Origin: Sweltsa coloradensis
Taxonomy: Eukaryota; Arthropoda; Insecta; Plecoptera; Chloroperlidae
DNA length: 64,000 nucleotides
Reading direction: 5' to 3'
Assembly: GCA_024449915.1 (NCBI GenBank)
Contig: JAMZAV010000952.1
Location: forward strand, 310,001 to 374,000
Below the pieces are notes generated by a model. That model worked only from the letters and a program-made list of their open reading frames with translations, was not told the DNA's origin and made no database searches. Of the stretch, positions 45,026-54,974 are shown one piece after another. Position 1 is the first letter of the stretch; the number at the start of each line of letters is the position of its first letter. Made by a program: the position numbers and the translations under genes.

Positions 45026-46009
45026 GATCAATCAAATGGGACAAGAGAAATTATATTTTCAAGCTATGTTTGCACTCGGCTTAGACACAACAAGCTGAGC
45101 CCCACGTTGGGAGCCATTGTGTCACAACCAACTATCACCTGCTGTGCAGAAGGGATTTGAAGGACGTGCCTTAAAATAACTCTTGTTTGGCTAGCTCAGG
45201 TTGGTCAACAGTAAGATTCTAATTTGATAAAGATGAGTTTAATTATAAATATTTAATTATTCCCTCATTGCCCTTCCCGGCACAGCAACCTTCTAGGCAG
45301 CTCTTATTATGTAACTTACAAGTCTAAAGATGAAGATTGCTGGGTACACTACAATTCTGAGAATTAAATAAGATCAAGTGATTTTGGATTTACTGATGAG
45401 ATTTAAATCAAGGGTCAATGTCTTACGAATGCCCTCAAATCAGATGGTGCTGCTAGCTTTCTCTTGTCATGTGATCATCATTCCTCTCACTTCAACTTAC
45501 GACCTAGTTGAAGTATAACAAATCACAAACCATTCGCCCTTGACAACTGTCACTTCGACATTGATAGATTTTTATGGAAATATCTAGAAGGTGATTTCTC
45601 CGAATTGCTACCCGGTGAATGTTGATTTTTAACGTGGTATTCCACCAACGCGCGATTTCGGCGGAAGTTGAAAAACAAGATGGGTTGATAAATTCCATTG
45701 ATAGACGACTAGTTTTTCTTCTTTGAGATCACTAATTATTTTATTAATGTAGGAATTGGTACGTTCTGATAGTTTAACACCAGAGTTAATTGACTAATTA
45801 TATATAATATATATTATGCATTTTTTACTATGCATATTTCATGACTATAATTAGTCAAAAAAGACTGAAAACAGTCAACAATGTCGTGTCTTTTGCCCAT
45901 TTTTGAGATAATCGTATTAATTGTTTGGATGTTCACGCTATTTTTAATTCATTAGTTAATCCTGATAATGTAATTTTCTTTAAAGGTTTAAATTAGGCCA
46001 AAACTTTAT
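45026..46009. other. Unassigned; small hairpin at 45790-45858
   Basis: 'ttgactaattata' at 45790-45802 pairs with 45846-45858 around an AT loop. Nothing else recognised. Confidence 0.5.
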
Positions 46010-46555
46010 TGGATGAGCGAAGCGAAGACTTCAATTTCACTGACACCTCAAAAAATTTAGCTCCAATGTTTTGTTTTTTTGTTTGTTTGTTTGCAATCTA
46101 CCGGGCGAATGGCATATGCGATCTTGATGAAAATTGGAGGGGACCTTCGAAATCTCTGAACTTAGACCTGCCACGTTTTTGGGTACAATCGAAGAAATAT
46201 TTCTCATGAATATCGTACTTTTACGATTTTTTCCGATTTTTAGTGCGATAATTTCGTGACATTTAGGCCGATTCTGACCAAACGGGTGGGGCTACAACGT
46301 TCATATTTTACATGGACATTAAAGTCATGGTGATGTATTGATTTTTGAAAGAAAAAGTTGAAAAAGTTAGCTAGAATCCTTAGAATAAAGGTTTTAATTC
46401 GAGTTTTTTTAGGTTTATAATAACAATTGACAAGTAACAATAGAAACTTGACAACAATCACCTACAATGCATTCTAAAAGAACTTGCAAAGGTAAAGTGG
46501 TCCCACGCAAACTAAAAACTTACAAAAAAGCTCATCCATCAACGCGACTAAAAAA
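46010..46555 (-). repeat. Family A copy (subfamily 1), inverted
   Basis: It starts 'ttggatgagcgaagcgaaga' (complement of the 3' end) and ends 'gctcatccatcaacgcg' (complement of the 5' region), with 'gggtggggctacaacgttca' inside. It lacks the outermost 'actagg' bases and is about 220 bp shorter than 24723-25492. Confidence 0.8.
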
Positions 46556-46593
46556 AGCCCCAACCATGGTTCCAGCATAGATATCTTAACACC

Positions 46594-46993
46594 TATAGTA
46601 GGCTAGATAGTAGATACGCAGTCTCCAATACCTCCGCACAGGCGCGAGTGTACCAAATTGAAGCGTCAATCTCACCCATTCAAGATGGCGGTTTGGCGTT
46701 TTAATGTATGCTTTTTTAATGCAATAAAGTACTTTACTGGATTGTTTGATATGGTTTTAGCTTGTGCAGCATGGTATTGAACAAATAGAAACAATGCAAA
46801 GTTATTGCATTCGGGAATTTAGTAATCATTTGGTGTTAAAGTCTGATATGCTCACCTGCCAAACTGGCGGCCATCTTTAAAAATATTTTTTCGATTAATC
46901 GCTCCCATCTAATTAACATGCAAACTCACCCATTCAAGATGGCTTCCAATTGTCCCGGAAGTGGACCGCTGACTGCTAGTCTAGCCTACTATA
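46594..46993. mobile_element. MITE with perfect 14-bp inverted ends
   Basis: TATAGTAGGCTAGA at 46594-46607 is the exact reverse complement of 46980-46993. The outermost bases allow a TA target duplication, as in Tc1/mariner-derived MITEs. Inside are two direct copies of 'ctcacccattcaagatggc' (46672 and 46924) and an inverted 'ccaaactggcggccatctt' near 46860. No ORF of its own. Its right end lies 21 bp before the exon starting at 47015. Confidence 0.7.
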
Positions 46994-47014
46994 TGGGATG
47001 TCTATGTGTTCCAG

Positions 47015-47283
47015 GTGATTCCACCGCCGACACATGTGTCACCCAGGACCGATTCGACGGAGTGGAACCGTGCAACTTGTGCCGCTGTAACAACAAGACG
47101 CTTCCGGTCTGTCTGCAGCATCAACGATGCGAGAACCTCACGCACGAAAACATCCTCAAGATCTTCGACTCGCAATATAAGAAGTATCTCCAGAACCTGC
47201 CTCAGTGGAGGAAGGGGGATGCAGGTGGATACGAAGCCGACGAGGCGGACATCGAAGACGTCGGCTATCAAAAAAGTGGATAA
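47015..47283 (+). CDS. Terminal exon with pacifastin/VWC-like cysteine cluster
   Basis: The acceptor 'gtgttccag' ends at 47014, phase 1; stop TAA at 47281-47283; 88 codons plus a split codon. The core is C-X11-C-N-X-C-X-C-X7-C-X5-C ('CVTQDRFDGVEPC', 'NLCRCNNKTLPVC'). This is the pacifastin light-chain/VWC pattern, except that the last spacing is longer than in typical pacifastin and the usual Gly and Thr are absent. Lys-rich then acidic segments follow ('DAGGYEADEADIEDVGY'). Codon choice is GC-rich, unlike the flanks. Pacifastins inhibit serine proteases, but inhibition here is not shown. Upstream exons are not identified: exon 4 of the Ig gene is 31 kb away and lacks a matching donor. Confidence 0.65.
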
Positions 47284-47312
47284 TTCTACGGCTAAGAACG
47301 TTACTTTTAAAC

Positions 47313-47318
47313 AATAAA
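47313..47318 (+). terminator. Polyadenylation signal AATAAA
   Basis: A canonical hexamer 30 bp after the stop codon of the pacifastin-like exon. It supports this being a terminal exon on the plus strand. Confidence 0.65.
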
Positions 47319-48224
47319 TTTGATGATAAACTTAAATTAAATAATACATTGAAACGTTGAAATTTTGTTAAGATGAAGCTACCGTATTTATGAGTATATA
47401 GGGAAATGATATATTGAAAATTTAAATACACCATGTTCATACAAAGTACAAAGTAATATATGTTACTGCAAATGAGACACAGATATTCATTTGTTATAAT
47501 ATTTTCATAATAATTTACTTATTGGTAATTTATTGATTGCATGAGAAATATCACAATGAGCATAGCCCTTAAAAATAAAATTGGGTTTAAATTTGTGGTT
47601 TGTGGTTCCTACTTTTTTTTAAATTGGTGTTCAAAAAGGGAAGTGGCAGATAAATAAATAAATAAAATAAACAAACAAATAAAAAATAAATAAATATACA
47701 CATTAAAAAAATTTAAATTAAAAAAATTAAAAAAATAAAATAGAAAAAATAAAATAAATACAAAAATAAACAAGTAAATAAATAAGTAAATAAATGAGTG
47801 AATGAATGAATGAATGAATGAATGAATGAATGAATATTGTGATGATGGTACGAAACAGCTCGAGAAATCACAATAAATCCAACTATCTGAACAAGGATAG
47901 GCCAGGACCTAAGATACTCGTCCTGGGGATGACTCTCATCTCATCCACTTCACAAGTATCCGTGACTTTGTTGACCTTGGATATCAGGATCAGAGTTGTT
48001 GCTGCGAGGAGACCAGTTCATCACATAGCATGACAGAGAAAACTGAGGAAATGAGGAACTACCATTTTTTAAAGTACTTATAAACAGCGAAGTTATCATC
48101 TATTTTCCGTAGATCCATCCGTCTGTATACCAGTGTCACGTCTTTAAAAAAACACAAAAAGGTAACATTCCCTTTCCTCCCCCTACCTAAGGCTGGATCA
48201 AGCCTGGTTCTTTTCTCCCTAGTC
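47319..48224. other. Unassigned; (AAAT)n and (GAAT)n tracts at 47650-47835
   Basis: Low-complexity A-rich tetramer repeats dominate 47650-47835. No exon recognised in the rest. Confidence 0.55.
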
Positions 48225-48295
48225 TATCAAAGGCTCAACACATGACTGGCTCACTCTCTAACAACGACTTTGGCGATTTTTTCCTAGAAAATTTT
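48225..48295. repeat. Foldback element end fragment
   Basis: 'ctcaacacatgactggctca' and 'aacaacgactttggcg' match the right end of the element at 1510-1804. Confidence 0.55.
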
Positions 48296-48436
48296 TCATT
48301 TCTAGCAATTTTTGGAGTTGTGGGCAAATAAACATCTCAAAAAGTCTAGGCACAAATCTTATAAAATACACAAATTTGGCTTCTTTGGTATCTAAGATAT
48401 TTTACTTACATTAATGGTTTTAAAACGATATTTTAA

Positions 48437-48625
48437 CTAGGAAAACGCTGAGGTCATCGTTAGACGAGTGAGCGAGCCATGTGTTGAGTACCCGGGAACA
48501 TTTGCATGCATAGCCTAATAGCACATGGAGGAAAAACCCATGCTGTCTAAATAAATCCTTATAGATAGGGAGAGGAATGGTAATGTTCCCGGGTACTCCA
48601 CACAATGACTCGCTCACTCATCTTA
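48437..48625. mobile_element. Short foldback element copy
   Basis: Left arm 'actaggaaaacgctgaggtc' ... 'gttgagtacccgggaacatt'; right arm 'aatgttcccgggtact' ... 'atgactcgctcactcatctt'. The arms are inverted, with about 75 bp between. It is a shorter version of 1510-1804. Confidence 0.65.
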
Positions 48626-49093
48626 CCAAAGTATGATAGCTACATTCAGAATTGTTTGTTGTCCAGGTTATGACTACAACCATGGTTATTTGCATTCGGA
48701 AAATGTAAACAACGTCGCTGGTTCAAATAAAAAAATAAATATATTTCTTGTGGGTTCAAATCATAAAGAATTTTGTTGAAAATACTAACAGCACCGCAAA
48801 AACCAGTGTCGGACATATTTTTATTTACAGCGCAAACTGGTCAGCGGTTCAGCCGATTTGGAGCGAACTCATCATTCGCTCACACACTCACTCATACAGA
48901 AACAGAGAAAGTCTCGTTTGAGCGGAATGGTAAGACTCAGTCGCTCAGCTCCATCTTCTCAATACAGCACAATTGGCATAACAAAAATAATTGTTTTGAA
49001 CATTTTCGTTTACCACAACAATGTTTACTAACTTATTTCAATACCTCGTCCTTCACTTCTGAATGATAATAATAAAAACGTATTTTATTGTTA

Positions 49094-49285
49094 CAAAAAC
49101 CACTCACTGAACTTTAACCTAAGTTTACTTACTTAATATTTTTTTCGATATTTCGGAGACTCCGTCTTCTTCCTCGAGCATCGTCAGCCGGGCATGGACG
49201 TTACATGAAAAAGTAGACGGAGTCTCCGAAATATCGAAATAAAAAGTAAGTAACCCAGGTAAAAGTTCAGTGAGTGGTTTTTGTA
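49094..49285. repeat. Inverted repeat with about 75-bp arms
   Basis: 'acaaaaaccactcactgaac' at the left pairs with 'gttcagtgagtggtttttgt' at the right. The inner arms contain 'cgatatttcggagactccgt' and its complement. The loop is about 45 bp ('ctcgagcatcgtcagccggg'). Confidence 0.8.
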
Positions 49286-49367
49286 ATGTTTCTGGGTTAA
49301 TGAGTTGTCATATTTAAAAAAGTATATTATTGTGTTTTAGATCCAGGGATAGTTTCTTTTATTTTTG

Positions 49368-50140
49368 GATGAGCGTAGCGAGCGTAGCGAGCGAAGCGAA
49401 GATTCCATTTCACTACACTGGAGAAAAAAATCCGGAATGTTTTTTTTTTTTTCTGTATTTTTGTGTGTCTGTTAACACGATTCCGGCTAAACCGATACTC
49501 CAATTGCGATTTAATTTTATGGAGGCCTTCGAAATCTCTGAACGAAGAACTGCCACGTTTTTGAGCGCAATCGAAAAATTATTTCTCATGAAAATCGCAA
49601 TTTTACGATTTTTTTCGATTTTTAAAAAAATTTCTTCAGCTTATAACACCTACATGCTAGGTCCGATTTTAATGATTTTTTCACAGAACCTTAATTTCAT
49701 GAATTTAGGTATTCGTGTGGAAACATTGAGCGCAATCAAAAAACTATCTCTCATGAAAATCGAAATTTTACTTTTTTTTCTTTTTTAAAACAATTCTTTG
49801 ACTTATAACACCTACATGCTTTATCCTATTGTAATAATTTTTTCACAGAACCTTAATTTTATAAATTCATATATTTGTGTAAAATTTCTGCGCAATCAAA
49901 TAATTATTTCTTATGAAAATTTCAATATTTCGATTTTTTCCTTTTTTAAAATTACAATTAATTAAAAAAATTTAAATTTAAGTTAATTTCTCATTTAATT
50001 TAATTTAATTTTTAAAAAAATCTTCAACTTAGTATTGATTTTTTCACAGAACAACAGAAAATCCGCATAACACATGGCAGCTCAATGCACCAATTACGCT
50101 CATCCAACAACGCGGCGGGACTTAAGCGTTTTCCTAGTTT
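49368..50140 (-). repeat. Family A copy (subfamily 2), inverted
   Basis: It starts 'ttggatgagcgtagcgagcg' and ends 'gcggcgggacttaagcgttt' + 'tcctagt'. It has the full set of subfamily 2 blocks in reverse order relative to 39500-40302. The 3' terminal words differ by extra 'gcgtagcga' repeats. Confidence 0.8.
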
Positions 50141-50332
50141 AATATATATTTGTGAACTTAGAAGAGGTTTGTAAGATTTGAAAAAAAGTTCACGATTTTT
50201 TTGCAATTGCTCGTTACTATTATCCGTCGTCTTTCCCCTCGGTTAACGAGGGTCGTTAATGTTGAGCTTTTTGTCGGTTCGACTTGGGAATAATATGATG
50301 CCGCCACTTACCACGACTCGGGTCATTAATAA

Positions 50333-50613
50333 CGTAAGAAGCGGGAGGGGGCGTGGCTACATCCACTACACTCGCGCTCCAGTGTCATGGCGGCGTGCGG
50401 GAGAAGCGAGAGGGGGCGTGGCTACGTCCACTACACTCGCGCTCCAGTGTCATGGCGGCGTGGCGGGAGAAGCGAGAGGGGGCGTGGCTACATCCACTAC
50501 ACTCGCGCTCCAGTGTCATGGCGGCGTGCGGGAGAAGCGAGAGGGGGCGTGCTACATCCACTAACTCGCGCTTCATGTCATGGCGGCCGTGCGGAAGAAG
50601 CAAGAGAGAGCGT
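50333..50613. repeat. 65-bp GC-rich tandem repeat, about 4 units
   Basis: Units begin with 'gagggggcgtggctac', with 'gcgtgg' at 50351, 50416 and 50482, and a variant 'gcgtgctac' at 50547 that lacks the second G pair. Each contains 'ccactacactcgcgctccag' and 'gtcatggcggcgtg'. The first three are nearly identical; the last is diverged. The GC box-like (gggggcgtggc) and YY1-like (atggcgg) words are repeated in each unit. Confidence 0.88.
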
Positions 50614-52895
50614 GTGTGACTTAATTCTTGAAAATGCGTACAAATCGACAATTAAACATGCAAAAATGTGCACATCAAAATTACACATACTGTGACTCAA
50701 TACTATGACTTAACCTTGTATCTACATAGCAAAAATGGGATTTTATCGTTTTTAAGGAAGAAATACGAGTATTTAATTTCATAACTATTATTTTCGAAAA
50801 ACTCGGCAATGTTATTTTCAGAGATTTTCGCAAGTAGCTCAAAAATGTCTTAAGTGAATAAGATTTTTTTCGTCGAAAATTTGTAATGCATTTTTCTTAA
50901 TAACATGTTTGGGGTTTTGCGAGAAAATACCTCTAATTTCCAATGAAACCGGCGCCTCCACCAAATTTTATTTTTTCATGTTATTTTAATGCAGGCGTCT
51001 GTTACTATATTTTATTATTGATAATAAAAGCGTAATTATATAGAAAGAACTGTGTTGATATTTTTATAGCCAAAATAACTTAAAACAGTAGTTTTTGAGT
51101 AAGAACACCATAAATAGTTTTTTGAGAAGACCAAAACTATTATGAATTTCTTTCGTCCATGCATAATCTCCTTTAAAAGCATTTTTGTGGATAGTGTGAT
51201 CAAAAAGTACACTAGTTGGATTGTGAGATTTGTATTAATTTGTAAGCAACAAGGTAGCAGCAGCGTTATCAGCTAGACATAATCAGTAAATCATCTCTTC
51301 ATTTCTTCCGGCTGATTGGCGTCATTTAACCGTGTCCGCTCTAATAACGAAGTTAAATATACCAGAGTGCGGTAAGAGCCAGGTTTACTAATGAGCAATT
51401 ATTTTCGTCGCTGAGCGTTGTGCCGCGGTGCTTTCACGTTGGATGTGGCGGGGCCAGGAGAGAAGTTTGGAAGTACTTGAAGAGTGAAGGAGCTGAAGAA
51501 ATGTGTAAATGACAAGAAGATACATTTTAAGTCGAGAAGTAGGCCTAATTCTTTAGAATTTAATATAAGGAAAGACATTTTGGGAGTATTTAATGGGTGG
51601 GCTGAAATCCGAAGAACGGCGTGAATGAAGACCAGTAGACATCGTCCGCAGTGGCGTATCGTGGAGGAGGCTAGAAGTGCCCCCCCCCCCCCGAAATCAC
51701 AGCTTTAATTAAATTCTGCAAATTAACTAGATTTACGAAAAAAATAAAAACATCTATTAATTTTCACTTTAAAAATAATTTATTTTACAAAAAAAAACTG
51801 CGTATAGCTATTATGGGGGGCATCCCCCCCACAACCCCCATTGTGTGGTTTGTGGAATACTTTCTACAGTTATATCCTACTCATGGCTACACCCCTCTCC
51901 CGAAATATATTCCAGTGTACGTCACTGTCTAACGTCTTAATAAGATCATCAGTGTAATCTCTTCCAGGCCAACTCCACATTAGATTTACACCGACCTCCC
52001 TTCCACCCTCCTGACATGAAACGAGGGGAACAACCCCCTTCCCCCCGCAGAAGTATCTAATAAACGTTGATCAATGATAACCCATCTCTCTACACTTCTA
52101 AGACTTCATTGGGACTCCGTCACGTGACCCGAGAAGCAAGCAAACCACCAGTCACCGACCCTCTTTTCAGAGGGAGCCGGACTGATTTGATGGTCAGCAC
52201 GTTCCTTTTCACGCAGACATAAATCATTACATCTGGAACGAACTTCTTAAATTGATAATAATGGACATAACGCCCATGAGACTTTCAACATTTATGATAA
52301 ATTTGTCAAAAAATGGATGATAATTTGGAAATTTTCACCATTTTTTGAATTCTGAATAGTACTAAAAAAATATATATTTTCTGTTTAATTTCTATAACCA
52401 ATTTATGGAATAGTTCTTCGATAGGCGCCTTAGTAATTCATGTTTACACAATTAAGTAAATTTCAAACAAATTTGAATATAGGCCTAATTGGTTGAGAAA
52501 TTTTAAAATAGGTTAAATGAGCATGGCTGCCTACTTCATAAGGCCAAGTGTCGCCCGTTCTTGAACCAAAACACAATACAGATAGGCTTACACGTTTGCG
52601 ATGTTATTCCATTCATTTAGAATGAGATGCTCTTCTCTGAAATAATGTAGACAATTTGTCAAGTTTACTTATTTATATTTACGCAAACTTGAAAGATGCG
52701 TTGTTTTCAATGAAAATCAACACATCTTCACAGTTATTTCTATAACAAACTAGTTTTTTTATTTCACGTAACAAATAATAATATAATAATAATAAGGGAA
52801 TAACCGTCAGAATTTATTGATTATTGACCAGAAAAATAATACCGTGACATGGTTTTTGGTTGAAAAGCGAGCGACATTCTGGAAGTGTAGAAGAA
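50614..52895. other. Unassigned; E-box palindrome at 52119-52128
   Basis: No exon seen. There is a C-run at 51680-51692. 'GTCACGTGAC' (52119-52128) is a perfect palindromic E-box, of unknown relevance here. Confidence 0.45.
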
Positions 52896-52896
52896 T

Positions 52897-52941
<45 letters not shown>

Positions 52942-52945
52942 GTTC
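52896..52945. repeat. (GA)n tract followed by a G-run
   Basis: About 17 GA units, then ten or more G. Confidence 0.9.
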
Positions 52946-53400
52946 TAATACGTAGCATGCCTCTACGTCACGAATCAACCCCCAACACAAGAGACCCTCA
53001 AATCAAGCGGAAGAATAATTAAAATAATTAGTTCAACTTTAAAGTCGGACAAAGCACTTAGCAAGGCAGAACCTCCATGCCATGCGAGAGAGCGACCCTT
53101 GCCGTAATATAATGAACTAACTTTGTCTATCAACGTGTTACCAACAAGACCCAATCTACCAGACAAACAACATTTAGTTGGAGAGCATGCAGCCTCCTGA
53201 TTGATCGAGAGACAGGGTTGCCGTTCGATGCTGTTTTTGTCAATCGATAATAGAAAATAAAAGAAGGCACTCACGTTCTACGTTTGTCCTATATCTTGCC
53301 CATGTTTTTTTGTCTAAAACCATACTCTCGCAAAAACGATTTGACCGACGAACTATTAAAGATTACACGTTATACTTTACACGAGCTTCTTTATTAAGGA
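52946..53400. other. Unassigned sequence
   Basis: No feature recognised. Confidence 0.45.
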
Positions 53401-53712
53401 AGATCTATGCTTGCATGTCCTTGAGAGATTGATTTCTAAACAATGTATTAAAAATAACAACTAACATGCCTAAAATAAAAATTTAAAAAATGTTTGTACA
53501 AATCTTCAATGAAACGCATTCAAAGGTACCGGTACTGAAAATTGAATAGCATAAGAGAATAGATCTAGGCTTGCATGTCCTTCAGAGATTGATTTCTAAA
53601 CAATGTTTGTTTTCAAATAACAACAAACATGTCAAAAATACATTTTTGTACAAACCTACAATAGAACGCTTTCAAAGGTACTGATAATTGAATGGCATAT
53701 GAGCATAGATCT
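53401..53712. repeat. Tandem duplication of about 150-160 bp
   Basis: Units start with 'agatct(a)tgcttgcatgtcc' at 53401 and 53561; a third start, 'agatctagctt', is at 53707. Shared inner words: 'gattgatttctaaacaatgt' and 'cattcaaaggtac'. The units differ by several indels. Confidence 0.8.
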
Positions 53713-54974
53713 AGCTTCCACCTACAATTGAGAGCTTTATTGAGTCCTCTGGCTCCAACCGTTTGGCATTCAGACCTTTTTCAATCAGCAATGTTTAGTG
53801 CTGAATTCTGTCTGGGAAGTGGCCTCTACGCCCGTCCGTCTGAGCGTGCATGTGTCACGTCTTACGAGATAAACCGAACATAACCTTTCAAATTAAATGA
53901 GAATTTAATATGCAATCCCCCTTCAACAACTATACTCATATGTTTTCGGTGACCCTTCACTAAAAAACTGTATAGTTTGGAACAACCAAAATAATATGGG
54001 TTGAAGCTTTGGTTAACTTATAACTGTTGGATTAACTTTATTTTAGTTGTGTGACCACCCAAAAAAGCTGATGAAAGAGATGTTGGGATAACTATATTCT
54101 TTTGTTAAAAAATGTATTGTTGGAACAGCCAAAATAATTGTTAAATTAACTCTCTTTTTAGTTCGGTGACCACAAAACAGGGCTCAATACTGTCAAATTG
54201 CATTCTTTACCCAGTGCTTCTCGTAGCGTGGTGATAGGTCATGGCTTACTATGTGTTCTCTCTGTCCCAGGTTCGAGACTTTGGTCGGCGCAGGATTTTA
54301 CAACTCGCTTCCTAAAGTAAAATTGCTATTTCCAGATGCTGGCCCATTGGCTAATGAATGGTACAAGTCATTCGTGCAGGAACAATATCCTTCATAATTA
54401 GTTTAATTAAAACGTATTAAAATCGGTGTGGGGGGGGGGGAGATGAGGAGGCCATTTCAACAAATTTTTTTTTTGGTTTAATTTAACCTACTTTTGGGTT
54501 AAAGTTAGAAAGTATAAAATTTGTAACCAAGTTTTAAAGTCAAAACAACTACAGTAAATTGTTATTCCAACCAAATAATAGTTATGCATGTTAAAATAAT
54601 ATGTTTACATGAACAACTTGTTTTAGTTGATTCAACGAAACAACCTTAACTAAATTATTTAGTTAACATAACACATTATTTTGCTGGCTGATTTTCCACT
54701 AAATTATTTGGTTCAGATAACTAAAAAATGTTTCCGCCAACCAAACAGTTTTTTGAGTGATTGGGTCAGAGGGGCACTAACTAGTATTCGAAGGGGTGTT
54801 TTTTATATACCTGACACCTCCATAAAGATTCAATATCCCAAAGGTTGGAGGTCAAAAAGTGATCCAGTAGGCCCTACGTATGTGAATTAGCTGGATTTGT
54901 CGATCAAGCGAATTTTTAAATAGACATTTAACGCTGTAAAAAAGTTGCCCTGTGATCATATTCAGTTTAGATAC
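53713..54974. other. Unassigned; tRNA-like SINE head at about 54228-54300
   Basis: 54228-54300 has 'tctcgtagcgtggtgatag' (A-box-like) and 'ccaggttcgagactttgg' (B-box-like), probably a SINE head. 53825-53885 repeats the short block at 43560-43640. No exon seen. Confidence 0.5.

Noticed and set aside
46918..47014. Upstream extension of the pacifastin-like frame from an ATG at 46918
   Set aside because: The extension lies in the MITE and intron. The splice acceptor at 47014 and the composition change place the exon start at 47015.
48831..48929. Possible small exon between 'ttatttacag' and 'gtaaga'
   Set aside because: Splice-like ends are present but the 33 codons show no domain and no partner exon; such pairs are frequent by chance in AT-rich DNA.
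50259..50695. Overlapping open frames on both strands at the GC-rich repeat
   Set aside because: Several frames stay open in parallel because a 65-bp GC-rich unit lacking stops is repeated; no domain or start context supports coding.
54681..54890. Plus-strand frame of 69 codons near the satellite
   Set aside because: No domain, no splice or start context, AT-rich surroundings; treated as chance.
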